Below, piece by piece: positions 30,284-40,375 of a stretch of 64,000 nt of DNA. The stretch covers positions 80,256,543-80,320,542 of the forward strand of contig OX465281.1 of assembly GCA_949987705.1 (NCBI GenBank). The letters are read 5' to 3'. Under the pieces are notes generated by a model. That model saw only the letters and a list, made by a program, of their open reading frames with translations, was not told the origin of the DNA and ran no database searches. How positions within the stretch are numbered: the first letter of the stretch is position 1; each line of letters starts with the position of its first letter. The DNA comes from Thereva unica. Taxonomy: Eukaryota > Arthropoda > Insecta > Diptera > Therevidae. The position numbers were made by a program, and so were the translations under genes.

Positions 30284-31410
30284 TTAAGTTAAGAGGTTCA
30301 TTTCGGCTTCGGTTTTACCGCCGACCGTTACAGTGATTTGAGTTTCCCCAAGTACTTGAACTTTATCGTCAGAATATGTTATCAAGAATTTGGTAGTGCA
30401 AGGTTTTATAGTAGCTCCTAATTTTTCTGCTATCTTTTTGGTTATCACATTGCACTGGCTACCTGAGTCTAGCTTAAATTTAACTATAGTATGTCCTGAG
30501 AGGATAGCGTGTTGATACCAATCTTTGATCACCCTCTATTTCATTCACATAAACATCCTCACTTTCATTTTCGGTGCTGTCACTATCTTCTTGTCTTATC
30601 GTTTCTACTTTCTTTGACTTGCAGCACTTAGCGAAGTGGTTCTTTTTTTGCACATATTTCTAACCTTTTTAAAGGTTGGGCATTGTCTAAGGCCATGTTT
30701 GGTCATACATCTTCCACATTGAAAAGTTTCTTCTTCTTCTTCGGCTCTTTGTTTTTCTTTTCTATTTTGTGTATTCTTTATTTTTATCCTTTCTACAGTA
30801 ACCGACTGTTTCATAGTATTGACCTGCTGCTTGACTTGCTCTGTGGAGTGGCAAATATCTACAGTTTTTTGCAGAGTCAATGACTCTTCAGCGAGTAGCT
30901 TTTCTCTTGTGGTGTCACTCCTTATTCCCACTACTACTCGATCTCTAATTATACTATCCTCCAATGACCCATAACCACAGTTTCTGACTTTGGTTTTGAG
31001 GTTAGTCAAGAACTCATCAAACGGTTGGTCGTCTCTTTGACATAGGGTATTGAAAATGTACCTTTCGTAAGTCTCGTTAATTTTAGGTGTAAAATACCTT
31101 GTGAACTTGTCCTTGATGGTTTTTAAGCACTGAGCCTCCTCTTCCGATAGATTGAATGTATTGAAAACGATTGCGGCGTCTGGGCCTACGCATGTACTTG
31201 CACCTCAGGCTTCCTTTTTTCCAGGCTGGTAGCTGTAGCATACTACTCCCATTGTTGAAGCCATAATTTCCATGCAACCGCAGCGTTTTCGGTAGAGCTA
31301 TTGACAAAATATTTCGAGGGCTTTACGTTGCTGACTGATTCTTCCTTTACGGCCTCGGGATTCATTCTTTGATTTATTTTTCTGTTTCTGCTCCCGGGTT
31401 TCGGCACCAT
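30284..31410 (-). pseudogene. gypsy gag and protease remnant, minus strand
   Basis: The minus strand from 31410. An ATG embedded in the primer-binding site starts a gag (MVPKPGSRNRK…, then VAWKLWLQQWE). Frame changes near 31200 and 31010 lead to the later gag (30605-31009) with one clear knuckle, CGRCMTKHGLRQC. The protease frame (30284-30532) has the active site LDSGSQCNV and ends at a stop at 30284. RT and everything downstream are absent. It is a truncated, frameshifted gypsy copy. Confidence 0.65.
31391..31410 (-). promoter_or_regulatory. Primer-binding site overlapping gag start
   Basis: On the minus strand the sequence reads ATGGTGCCGAAACCCGGGAG. TGGTGCCGAAACCCGGGA is a familiar LTR-retrotransposon primer site, and the ATG of gag overlaps its first bases. 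An LTR should end at about 31411 (TGTACTATTTT on the plus strand), but no second copy was found. Confidence 0.6.
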
Positions 31411-32351
31411 GTACTATTTTTATACTAAAATAGATATTAATAACTGCAACGTTCTGAAATTATATTTTCTTTATTGTTTAATATATATAACACGACTTAT
31501 CTGTTTGACATCTGTTCTTCAAAAGTAAAGCTATTCACACAATGGTTGTTTTATTATTTCCATGACTGGAAGTTATCATCTTGGTTCGATGCTGGAAGAC
31601 ACAACTTCCATGACACTTTCTATCGACCCATGCGTGGATTCCCACATTTGCATACAGGCAAGGCCCTGGCAGCTCAAATTCACTTTACAAAATTTTTATG
31701 ACTGCGACTTGAAGTTGCCCGCCATATGGAAAACAGGGAAATTTTAAAATTTCCCAGTAACCCCGATAGAGAACCAGATATACCCCGATAGAACTTGGGT
31801 TTTCGATTTTGTATGGCGAAGAACCAGCCAGTTCATTAAAAAATCACGGCCTACATAGATATGAATGCGTTAGTAATGAGGCAAATTTCAGTAAACCTTC
31901 CCACTCATCAAATATTAGCAGAAGAGTGGTCACACATCAACGGTCTCCAATTAGCAGACCCTCAATGCTTTAAATCAGGGCATATCGACGTATAGAGTTT
32001 TTCAAACGTCGTGACATTCCGCGCATCTACCCCAGCTAAGCTCTTAAAAATGTTTAAAAGCTCCGGCAAAGCTCCATTTAACTCCTCCTATCAAATCACT
32101 TGCTGCCATTTAATCAGTCGCGACTGCGTATTGCTATAGGGAGGTGTATTTTTCTGCGACTTCAATGATTATTTAAAAAAATTACAAATTGTGAATGAAA
32201 AACGCCCCTTTTAATACATTTTTTTATTTTAAAATTTTTGTATTTTACACATTTGCTACAGAAATAATTTGTAGCAATTTCTACTAAATAAATACGAAAT
32301 TTGTGTTGTTATCATTTTGATTGCTAGATTGTTGACGTTTTCAGCCAGTTG
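31411..32351. other. Probable LTR remnant and unassigned spacer
   Basis: The part next to 31411 is probably the LTR of the minus-strand gypsy; its outer edge is unknown. The rest is AT-rich, without a supported gene. Confidence 0.35.
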
Positions 32352-32760
32352 CCACGGTATACAGAAACATAAGGTAATGTAAAAGAGACGACAGCTTCGA
32401 ATACCGTAAAAAGTGGGCGCCTAGAGATGTCAGCCCTAATGCAGAAACAACAATAACAACTTCGATTTTATATGGAAAGCGGGCCCCACCACGGTACACA
32501 GAAACAAGGTAATGTAAAAGACTGTATATCGTAAACGATATTTTAGAGCTGACGTCACGTGGGGCCCGCTTTCCATATAAAATCGAAACTGTTGTTGTTG
32601 TTTCTGCTTTAGGGCTGACGTCTCTAGGCGCCCACTTTTTACGATATTCGAAGCTGTCATCTCTTTTACATTACCTTATGTTTGTGTATACCGTGGGCCC
32701 CACGTGACGTCAGCACTAAAATGTCGTTTACGATATACAGTCTGTTTCTGTATACCGTGG
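32352..32760. mobile_element. Complex foldback MITE, self-nested, TSD CCAGTTG
   Basis: 409 bp beginning CCACGGTATACAGAAACA and ending with its exact reverse complement, flanked by CCAGTTG on both sides (32345-32351 and 32761-32767). Inside, CCACGGTA(C/T)ACA(G/C)AAACA, AAGGTAATGTAAAAGA, GTGGGCGCC and GACGTCACGTGGGGCC each occur on both strands. The element therefore holds at least two nested palindromes. It seems to be one copy inserted in, or recombined with, another. It is non-coding. Confidence 0.82.
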
Positions 32761-33140
32761 CCAGTTGCATGCACGCTTCTGCCCGAGGAGGTTGTGCTGC
32801 TTGCGACTGTGGAGAACTATCATTTTATGAATGAAAAAGCTTATGAATCCAAAGGAAATTTTTTCACCATTTTTTTAAAATTATTTTAAATTTAGGGATG
32901 AGAAATGTTTCGCATAATTATAGTAAGATTATGCTTATTATTATGAATAAACTGCCTTTGTTGAGCAGGGGCTTTACATATATTTAAAAGCTCTGCTCAA
33001 CACATATAAAGATTAACTTTATTCATTTCTCATGTGCGCATCCCTTCCCAAATTATGTTGTTGAGTTTTTTCAGCGTTTGTTGCCGTTTTAACTGAAAAG
33101 GGGAAATGATAGAATTACATTTATAAAATCTGGCAACGAG
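32761..33140. other. Unassigned spacer
   Basis: Only a small imperfect palindrome (AGAGCTTTT/AAAAGCTCT-like near 32960-33000) is visible, around CTGCTCAACA. No gene. Confidence 0.35.
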
Positions 33141-33476
33141 GTGCACAGAACTGCTCAAATTTTTTGTGTCACGGAGTTTGAAAAAATCTATACAATTAGG
33201 AGCCGATGTCTACCCCCAATTGAAAAAGGGCAAATAAAAGGTCCACCATTAGCGCAACGCACCGTCCCGGGATGTATTTTGTCCGGACCGGTGAAAAATA
33301 CCTGTCATAGTCTCAAAATTGTAACTAGCCTAGGCTGTGACAAAAAACAATTGTTAAAACAATTCTGGGAGTTAGAGGAATTGACCGAAAAAAAGCACCT
33401 CACTAAAGCCGAAGCTCAATGTGAAGCACGCTTTAAGGCGACACACCAGATCTTGAAGCACCTGTATCCACTGTAA
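33141..33476 (+). pseudogene. BEL/Pao pol fragment
   Basis: A 111-codon open segment whose wording (LAQRTVPGCILSGPV … LLKQFWELEELTEKKHLT … AQCEARFKATH) matches the region between protease and RT of BEL/Pao polyproteins. The rest of pol is missing on both sides, so it is an isolated scrap. Recognition is from memory of the family; no search was possible. Confidence 0.6.
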
Positions 33477-33479
33477 TTG

Positions 33480-33717
33480 TGTATTGTTCATTATTAACTT
33501 TCCTCTCGATGACAAGGCTGTTGTTGCTACGTTACAATTGGGCGATGTCGACAATGACATCAGGGGTCTCAATTAACCCCACCTCTGGTCGCCTTTCTAC
33601 CGTTGTCCACATTTTCCACAGCGTGTTTAACCGCTCCTAGTCCCTACAGATTCCCTCCTTCGCTTTCGACAATTCCTTTGGAAACGGGCCGGCTCACCAC
33701 CGTTCCAGCATCGTAGA
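33480..33717 (-). pseudogene. Inverted gag-protease scrap of the gypsy family at 50235
   Basis: The reverse complement of this stretch parallels 52096-52325 over more than 200 bases with scattered mismatches and small gaps. It covers the nucleocapsid knuckle and the segment before the protease (for example GTAGCAACAACAGCCTTG). It is a second, truncated member of that gypsy family, in opposite orientation. Confidence 0.7.
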
Positions 33718-33900
33718 TGCTATGTATGTACTTAATAGATTATGTTAGAGCAACTGCTGTGCCTTATACCTTGTGCTGGCGTCTGACAGCAGTTCCGGTT
33801 TTACAGACACTCTTGTATTATTCACTACTGAATAAAGTCTCTTGTATAATACCACGCATTTTACTCATCAGTTAGTGTAGTATTAGTAAAGATACAATAG

Positions 33901-33912
33901 TGGCGACGAGAT
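33901..33912 (+). promoter_or_regulatory. Primer-binding site TGGCGACGAG
   Basis: Same motif and position relative to gag as at 24146 and 59604. Confidence 0.65.
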
Positions 33913-33935
33913 AAAAGCAGAAAGAACCCATTACA

Positions 33936-34607
33936 ATGGCAAATCAGGATCAGCAACAAAACCCGGTGAGGGAAGATGTTATTCTTAACCTAATACGTGC
34001 TTTACAGAAATTACAAGCCCCAACAAATTCCTCAAGCATGCAGTTTGATTGTTTCAAAGATGGCGAAGAAACTTTTACAGTGTACCCAGCAAAGGCTTGA
34101 GAAGTTTTTTTTAACTCAAAGGAGTTACCGATGAAGTTAAAAAGGTGCAAATATTAATAAATTGCATTGGTACAAAACCTTACCAGCTACTATCGTGCTT
34201 GACTGCGCCTAAACTCCCAAATACTAAAACTTACGTGGAATTAACGAAATTACTACACGACCATTGGTTCCCGCTTCCCGATGAGGTTACAGAACAACAC
34301 AAATTTGCTAATAGAATTCAACATGAGGGAGAAACTATAGCCAATTACGTGGCGGAATTGAAAAGAATATCTCCGTATTGCAAATTCACATGTAGTGCTT
34401 GCCAAGCATCTACACTCGACACACATTTACGCTCCCAACTAATACGCGGTGTACGAGACTCGGAAATTAGGGAACGGCAATTGCAAGAGAAGAGACAATC
34501 ATTCGGCGATGTGTTAAAAACCGCATATGCAATTGAGGCTGCTAAAAATCAGAGCGAACCTATGCAATGCAATTATAATGTAAACCAGGTAACAGGGGCC
34601 AGTTCAA
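33936..34607 (+). pseudogene. gypsy gag, N-terminal and capsid part
   Basis: An ATG at 33936 begins MANQDQQQN…, but the frame meets a stop near 34098 and shifts. The main capsid part is open from 34145 (LLHDHWFPLPDEVTEQHKFANRIQHEGETIANYVAEL … LRSQLIRGVRDSEIRERQL), a characteristic gypsy Gag pattern. Similarity stops at about 34607, where a LINE tail begins. The knuckles are on the far side of the nest at about 41030. Confidence 0.72.
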
Positions 34608-35168
34608 GTTTCTTAAGAGGTGCAAGTTCCCCTCCAGCCATCGGCCCGTGCTGTTATTTATAAATCCTACATTCGGCCTCTTCTGGAATATAACTCTCTC
34701 GTTTGAGGCGGCGCACAGTGGGGCGAAACGCTTGTTTCGCTGGCCAAAAGTCGAAAAACCATGGTTTAAATTTTCGTGTTTTACCGCCACAGTCCCCTAG
34801 GAGGAGCTCCGGTGCATCAAAATCCGGAAGGAACGGGTCGAAAGGTTGTATACCTGAGGCCCTACGTCATTCACAAGTTGACGCTTTGAAACCTCCACGT
34901 GCGACGCTCAACCGCCATTGCGCGAACGTGAAATTGTATAGTGAATATTTTTGGAACGGAGTGTTGAATTCGACTTCTGTAAAATGGAACGTGATGATGA
35001 AGGTATGTACAATAGAGATATATAGTTACTAAAACGAGATACGTGTAATTGTTTATGTAGCTAATTAATAACAATTACGCTGCAAATCGAAAAAATCTAA
35101 TTTTTTTTAGATTCAAATAGTGATAAGTTTTTTGTTCAGTGTTGTTCAGTCACGGTTTTTGCACGAAA

Positions 35169-36377
35169 ATGTTCGTTAAAGTGTCTAGTTTTAGTATCCT
35201 GAATATCTCGTTACCGATCTCTCCCGAAAAAAGTTATAGTAGAAAGAGTTGCGCGCTGCAGATTACGGCGTGCTCGAATTGCTTCATTGCATACCTGGAT
35301 TCGATTTATGGAATGGTTGCTGCAGCGTATAAAGTTGGCGGCAGTGGAAAATGGCAGGCTCGTTCTGCTGAAGATACTAAACGAGTATCTGATCGAAAGG
35401 CTTATATTCAAAATGAATTCAGAAAATCTTTAGGACTCAATATAGATGCTTCACATAACCCGTCCCCTGTTGTAACAAGAGGCGCTATACGGGCGTCTGC
35501 CGAAATCGGCCAGAATGAAAATTCTGTCCAGGTGATGCTTGCTGCTTTGGAGGAACGCTTCTCACAAAAAATTGATAATTTATCCATCGTTCTACAGCAT
35601 GCCGAGGAAAAAATCAATGTCACTTGCGAATCCCTAAAATCATTTAAGGAGCATCTCGAATCCATCGAGCAACGGCTAACTGAAAGGCTAACTGAGGGTC
35701 TAAAGTCCATCGCTGATCATAACAGAAAACAGCTGGCTGATATTGATGGCAAGATTGAATCTCTACATGAGAGGGTTTTGTCACTAGAAAACAATCCCCA
35801 ACCAGCTGATCTTGCTGATGGCCTTCAGAATATTAACTCCCAGCTGGCTGACAATACACGTCATTTAGATGATTTACGGCGGATTCAGAGACTCAGCGAC
35901 GTCATCATTCGGGGCATTCCGGCAAAATCTGATGACTCACCGCTTAAAATCGTCTCCAACCTTGCTGCTTTGATAAACCACCGTCTCTCCGACTATTGCG
36001 AAGCCTTTCGGTTGAGTGCTGGGATGCGTCAGCGTAATGGACCGATTGTCGTCAAGTTTTCTGGGCAGCGTGAGGCGAAAGCGTTTATGCACGCTTTGAA
36101 AATTAAGAAAAAATTTAAATTGTCTCTTTGTGAGCTGGATGGATTCTCAGCCGACTCTCCAGTTCATGTAAACGAAAGCCTCACTCCAGAAAACAGTGCT
36201 ATATTGCGAGAGGCGTTAAAACTGCGCAATTTAGGGTTGCTTTACTCGGCCTCCACCAGAGACGGCCTTGTTCGTGTTAGGTGGAATAAAGATCAACCTT
36301 CTGTTGTTGTGCGAGATATCGGCCAAATACCCTGCCCGTCTGTCGAAACTTTGGAGCCACAGGCAGCCAGCGTCTGA
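35169..36377 (+). CDS. CR1/L2-like LINE ORF1 (coiled-coil RNA-binding protein)
   Basis: The frame is open from a GTG at 35139. The first ATG is 35169, and an internal ATG at 35310 (MVAAAYKVGG) is a credible alternative because the segment before it is hydrophobic and unlike other ORF1 starts. A long coiled coil follows (ALEERFSQKIDNL … LESIEQRLTERL … LHERVLSLENN … DDLRRIQRL), then an L1-ORF1-like RRM module (SDVIIRGIP, IVVKFSGQ, then a basic C-terminal part). It matches the ORF1 at 18980 in plan and in the DV(I/V)IRG(I/V)P motif. No stops. Confidence 0.7.
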   Translation: MFVKVSSFSILNISLPISPEKSYSRKSCALQITACSNCFIAYLDSIYGMVAAAYKVGGSGKWQARSAEDTKRVSDRKAYIQNEFRKSLGLNIDASHNPSPVVTRGAIRASAEIGQNENSVQVMLAALEERFSQKIDNLSIVLQHAEEKINVTCESLKSFKEHLESIEQRLTERLTEGLKSIADHNRKQLADIDGKIESLHERVLSLENNPQPADLADGLQNINSQLADNTRHLDDLRRIQRLSDVIIRGIPAKSDDSPLKIVSNLAALINHRLSDYCEAFRLSAGMRQRNGPIVVKFSGQREAKAFMHALKIKKKFKLSLCELDGFSADSPVHVNESLTPENSAILREALKLRNLGLLYSASTRDGLVRVRWNKDQPSVVVRDIGQIPCPSVETLEPQAASV

Positions 36378-36667
36378 GTGGACTATTTTCTAGGATATAA
36401 GTATTATCATTTTAATAGTTTCTTTTAAATTTTTTGTAATTTGTTATATTCTCAGGCTTTTTTTTTTAATATTTTTTTTTTTAATATTTTCTTTTAAATT
36501 ATTTGTTATACCTACACTTGTTATTTTCTCAGGTTTTTTTTTTCGATTCTTTTTGTTTACTTTTATCTTTTAAGTACTATTATCTTTAATTTTTCTAAGT
36601 ATGCATTTTCGCTCTAATTCAGTTCAATTTCCCTCCTACTGTTTCTGCTACCTGATTCTGCTTCCTG
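36378..36667. other. T-rich ORF1-ORF2 spacer of LINE
   Basis: About 290 bases rich in TTTTTTAATATT and TTTTCTTTTA tracts, without coding potential; the counterpart of 19922-20246. Confidence 0.6.
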
Positions 36668-39520
36668 ATGGTGTTCGCTGTTTCGTATTTCTGTACGTTA
36701 TCAATGTCTTCTAGCTACAGTTGTGGCGACCAGGTGAGAACGATGGTCAAAATTTTTAGTGCGAAACACAGAGGTTTCAACGCTTGCTTACTTAACGCGC
36801 GAAGCATCCGTCCGAAAATTGATGAATTCAACGAAATTTTTATTAGTTCAGGTGTGCACGCCGTCCTTGTTAGTGAAAGCTGGCTTAACCAATCAATTTC
36901 TTCCTCCTTGGTGTCCATCGCGGGGTATAAATTATTCCGCAATGATCGTCAAGGGCGCATTGGAGGCGGAGTCGCTATTTATGTGCGTGATCACTTGAAC
37001 TCTAAACCAGTTGCACTCTCTAAGCACTCGGGTATCGAATTCATTGGCATCGAAATCTCTACTGTTTCTGATAAACTCCTTCTTGTTTGTGTTTATTCTC
37101 CCCCTGGCCTTTTCAACCCTGTTTACGTTCAGGAGCTCAGCGACACGCTTGAGCGCCTTTCTCGAACATACAAAAACATTTTGGTTGGCGGTGATTTCAA
37201 TGTCAACCTACTAAAGAAATCTACCCTACAAAACTATTTTGTGTATACTATGCACACCTTAGGTTTGAATCCTATCAATGTTCTCCCCACATATTTTAAT
37301 TGTAGGGCACCCTCCTTGCTCGATGTGTTTCTTGCCAATGATTTTAGCTCCATCATCTTTCTAAATCAAATCTCTCCTCCTAGTTACCTGGATCACGATA
37401 TTTTATTCGTTAGTCATAGCTTTTCTGTAGACCCGCCTCCTGTGACCACTCGCTCCTATCGCGACTTTTCGAATATTGACCAAGAACGACTCGTTCAGAG
37501 GTGTCGTTGTCTATCCTGGTCTAACTTATTTGCTATGACTGATGTCGATGATAAGGTTGTTGAATTCAATCGTATATTGCTCGAACTATTTGACGAGTTT
37601 GTCCCTTTGCGCAGCAAAACGTGCTTAGCTAAATCTAAACCCTGGTTCACCAGGGAAATAAAATCGCTTATTGCTGAAAGGGAGTTTCTTTATCGCTGGT
37701 CCAAAAAAGTCAAAAGTGCGTTTGCTGTTCGATGTTTTAAACGTATAAGGAACTTAGTTGTCGCTAGAATTAGGGAAGCTAAGAGAAACTTTTATGCTCG
37801 CAAACTTGATCCCGCCCTTCCTGCAAAAACTATTTGGAATAATTTGCGCCATTTAGGCGTTCACTCTAAAAAAGCATCTGCGGCACACACTCTCTGCCCT
37901 GAAACCTTCAACCAATATGTTGTTGCAGGCCATATGGGAAGGGCGATTATTCCCCCTCCTGTGGCTTCCCCAGACGGCTTCTATTTTCGCTGTGTCGACT
38001 CCCTTGAGGTAATGTCTGCTCTAAAATCAATCAAATCTAATGCGACTGGTAGTGATAACATCTCTCCCAGGTTCTTAAATAGGATCATACCATGCCTCTT
38101 ACCTGTTATCACGCACTTATTTAACGCCTGCCTCACTGCATCTAAATTTCCCTCGGCGTGGAAGCTTGCTTTGATTATGCCTATTCCTAAGTGTCCGGCC
38201 CCTACTTGTCCCTCGGACTTCCGGCCTATCAGTATCCTCCCTTTTTTGGCAAAAGTTCTCGAAAAGCTGATAGCGTCACAAATACTTGAGCATTGTGAAC
38301 TTCACCAAATTATAAGTGTATGGCAATCTGGCTTCCGCAAGCGCCATAGCTGTGAGTCTGCCCTCCTTAAAGTCACTTCCGATATCCGTAAGTCCCTTGA
38401 TGAGCAACATGTTTGCTGCTTGGTGCTACTTGATTTCTCTAAAGCGTTCGACAGTGTTAACCACGCCGTGCTTTTGCAAAAACTTTCCCATCAAGTAAAT
38501 TTTTCCAATTCTGCTCTCAACCTGATGCATAGTTTCCTAACCAACCGTTCTCAGAAAGTCGTAGTTGGCACCCATTGTTCTTCGACTGCCTTACTTCATG
38601 CTGGCGTCCCCCAGGGCTCCATCCTTGGGCCTCTTCTATTCAGTATTTTCATTAATGATCTTCCTTTAGTAGTTAATGACTCCAAGATTCACATGTACGC
38701 AGATGATGTGCAACTTTATATTTCGGCACCAAAAGATCATTTTAATAGTTCGATTGAGAAATTAGCCGCCGACCTCCAGCATATTTCCAACTGGTCTTCT
38801 TTGAACCTTCTACAACTCAATCCTCTGAAATCCCATTATATCCTCTTCTCTCATTCTCCCACTGTTCGTCGTGACTTCCCTGAGATTGCTATTACCTTGA
38901 ACGGGGTTCCTCTCGACTGCGTTGGTAGTGTGAGAAATCTTGGAGTCGTCCTGAATAGTGGTATGACCTGCTGCGATCACATCAGTTATACTCTTCGTAA
39001 AACCTACGGGCAACTTTCTAAGCTTAGGCTCCACTCTGGTCTGCTCAGCATGGCCCTCCGTATGAACCTAGTGAAAGCCCTACTCCTCCCTCATTTAATG
39101 TTTGGCCTTTCCATTTTCCCTTCTCTTGATTCATCCTGCGCCCGAAAGCTCACTATTGCCTTCAATGATTGCGTACGTTTCGTCCACAAATTACGCCGTT
39201 TTGATCATATCACTCCCTATTCTAATTCGGTTTTGGGCTGCTCGTTTAGTGACTACCGTGAGTTTCGGCTTCTTCGCTTACTTCATGATATTCTTCATCA
39301 TTACAAACCTGGCTACCTCAACCAGTTTGTGCAGCGTTCTCAATCTCTAAGAAACAATAACTTAATTATACCGAGTTTCCGCACCCTAATTGGTCAACGT
39401 TCTTTCTTTGTCGTCGCAGCTCTGCTCTGGAACTCTCTCCCAATTGACTTGCAAAACGAAGATTCAGCGCCCATCTTCAGGAAGCGTCTTTTCAATCTCC
39501 TAACTAATAGGACAGCTTAG
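36668..39520 (+). CDS. CR1/L2-like LINE ORF2: endonuclease and reverse transcriptase
   Basis: A 950-residue protein from an ATG at 36668; a second ATG at 36704 (MSSSYSC) is possible. Endonuclease motifs: LNARSIRPKIDEF near 41, SESWLN near 70, GGDFNVNL near 174, LDHDILF. RT motifs: DFRPISILPFLAKVLEK, FRKRHSCESALLKVTSDI, DFSKAFDSV near 588, GVPQGSILGPLLF, catalytic YADD near 677. The C-terminal part (CVRFVHKLRRFDHI … LIGQRSFFVVAALLWNSLP) parallels the other LINE. The full-length frame is intact with no stops, so it may have been mobile recently. Confidence 0.87.
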   Translation: MVFAVSYFCTLSMSSSYSCGDQVRTMVKIFSAKHRGFNACLLNARSIRPKIDEFNEIFISSGVHAVLVSESWLNQSISSSLVSIAGYKLFRNDRQGRIGGGVAIYVRDHLNSKPVALSKHSGIEFIGIEISTVSDKLLLVCVYSPPGLFNPVYVQELSDTLERLSRTYKNILVGGDFNVNLLKKSTLQNYFVYTMHTLGLNPINVLPTYFNCRAPSLLDVFLANDFSSIIFLNQISPPSYLDHDILFVSHSFSVDPPPVTTRSYRDFSNIDQERLVQRCRCLSWSNLFAMTDVDDKVVEFNRILLELFDEFVPLRSKTCLAKSKPWFTREIKSLIAEREFLYRWSKKVKSAFAVRCFKRIRNLVVARIREAKRNFYARKLDPALPAKTIWNNLRHLGVHSKKASAAHTLCPETFNQYVVAGHMGRAIIPPPVASPDGFYFRCVDSLEVMSALKSIKSNATGSDNISPRFLNRIIPCLLPVITHLFNACLTASKFPSAWKLALIMPIPKCPAPTCPSDFRPISILPFLAKVLEKLIASQILEHCELHQIISVWQSGFRKRHSCESALLKVTSDIRKSLDEQHVCCLVLLDFSKAFDSVNHAVLLQKLSHQVNFSNSALNLMHSFLTNRSQKVVVGTHCSSTALLHAGVPQGSILGPLLFSIFINDLPLVVNDSKIHMYADDVQLYISAPKDHFNSSIEKLAADLQHISNWSSLNLLQLNPLKSHYILFSHSPTVRRDFPEIAITLNGVPLDCVGSVRNLGVVLNSGMTCCDHISYTLRKTYGQLSKLRLHSGLLSMALRMNLVKALLLPHLMFGLSIFPSLDSSCARKLTIAFNDCVRFVHKLRRFDHITPYSNSVLGCSFSDYREFRLLRLLHDILHHYKPGYLNQFVQRSQSLRNNNLIIPSFRTLIGQRSFFVVAALLWNSLPIDLQNEDSAPIFRKRLFNLLTNRTA

Positions 39521-39786
39521 AGCGCGAACGCATACTTTTCTTTTCTTTTCTTTTACCATTTAACTTCTTCTCTTTCTCTCATCTATCCTAGTATTTATTT
39601 ATCTTTTTATTTTATTATTATTTTTATTATATTTATTATTTTTTTTCTTTTGTATTATTTTTATATTATTTTTGTATTAATTTTTTCTTTTATGTTACTT
39701 TTGCTATGTATTATTCATGTTAGTTCCTTAGTTTAATGAATGTACTTATTATAAGATATATATCTTTTGTACATGTTTTGCAAAAT

Positions 39787-39806
39787 AAATGAATGAATGA
39801 ATGAAT
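39787..39806 (+). repeat. (TGAA)n LINE 3' tail
   Basis: AAATGAATGAATGAATGAATG array closing the LINE, analogous to the (TTGAA)n tail at 23262. Confidence 0.85.
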
Positions 39807-40185
39807 GCTCCGAAGCAGGCTTCAGGTAATACCAATGATAGGAATACTGCTCGGCGCTTTGGCAGCTAAAATTCTCAATATTGACGAGCAATTATTAGCA
39901 AGTTGTAAAATAATTTTACAAACTATATCGTGCGGTTTTGCTATCATACCCCCAGTTGTATTCCTGTACCCAATGCCAACGTCGGTGCACATTGTATTGA
40001 TGCACGGAGCTGACATTATTGAGAAGGCTCCATTACTCATTGCTCAATTATCCGAGGAGGCGCAAGAAGCAAGAAATAAAGATATTCGTCGCTATCGCGA
40101 AAATTTTGCAAGAAAATGTTCACGGGAGAAAACTATGTCCGACATGTTTCATAAAAAGTATGTCACTTCCGGTCCGCCATTTTGA
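39807..40185 (+). pseudogene. C-terminal fragment of a DNA-transposon protein
   Basis: An open segment of about 126 codons (39805-40185) whose initial codons run out of the LINE tail. It includes LYPMPTSVHIVLMHGADII, then QLSEEAQEARNKDIRRYRENFARKCSREKTMSDMFHK. From memory, a segment of this wording recurs in large insect DNA-transposon proteins, but I cannot assign a named superfamily. The N-terminal part is missing, possibly lost or moved by the LINE insertion. Confidence 0.5.
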
Positions 40186-40375
40186 AATTTGAAAATCTGA
40201 TATCAGATTCGTAATCAGCGACCCGAAAACCACGTACAACCAAGTTTCACAGCGCTACCTCAATTTTTGGCCAAAAAAGTATGTCACTCCCGGTCCGCCA
40301 TTTTGAATTTTGAAAATTTGATATCAGATTCGTAATCAGCGACCCCAAAAACCATGTAATATCAAGTTTCAAAAG
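40153..40375. repeat. Two tandem ~112-bp direct repeats at the transposon right end
   Basis: AAAAGTATGTCACT(T/C)CCGGTCCGCCATTTTGAA and the following CTGATATCAGATTCGTAATCAGCGACCC occur twice, starting near 40157 and near 40270, with about 90% identity by eye. They sit just inside the right TIR and include the last codons of the preceding ORF, so the array may be regulatory or a transposase-binding region. Confidence 0.78.

Larger units (their letters stand above)
35169..39806 (+). mobile_element. Second CR1/L2-group LINE, both ORFs open, (TGAA)n tail
   Basis: ORF1 (35169-36377), T-rich spacer, ORF2 (36668-39520), ~270-base pyrimidine-rich 3' UTR and terminal TGAATGAATG array at about 39787-39806. 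It has the same architecture and motif wording as the LINE at 18980-23283 but is clearly a different, diverged family. It is inserted in the TIR transposon. Its 5' end, somewhere in 34990-35168, was not fixed. Confidence 0.8.

Noticed and set aside
39538..39710. TTTTC/TTTTATT-rich tract as a regulatory region
   Set aside because: It is the pyrimidine-rich 3' UTR of the LINE ending at 39806.
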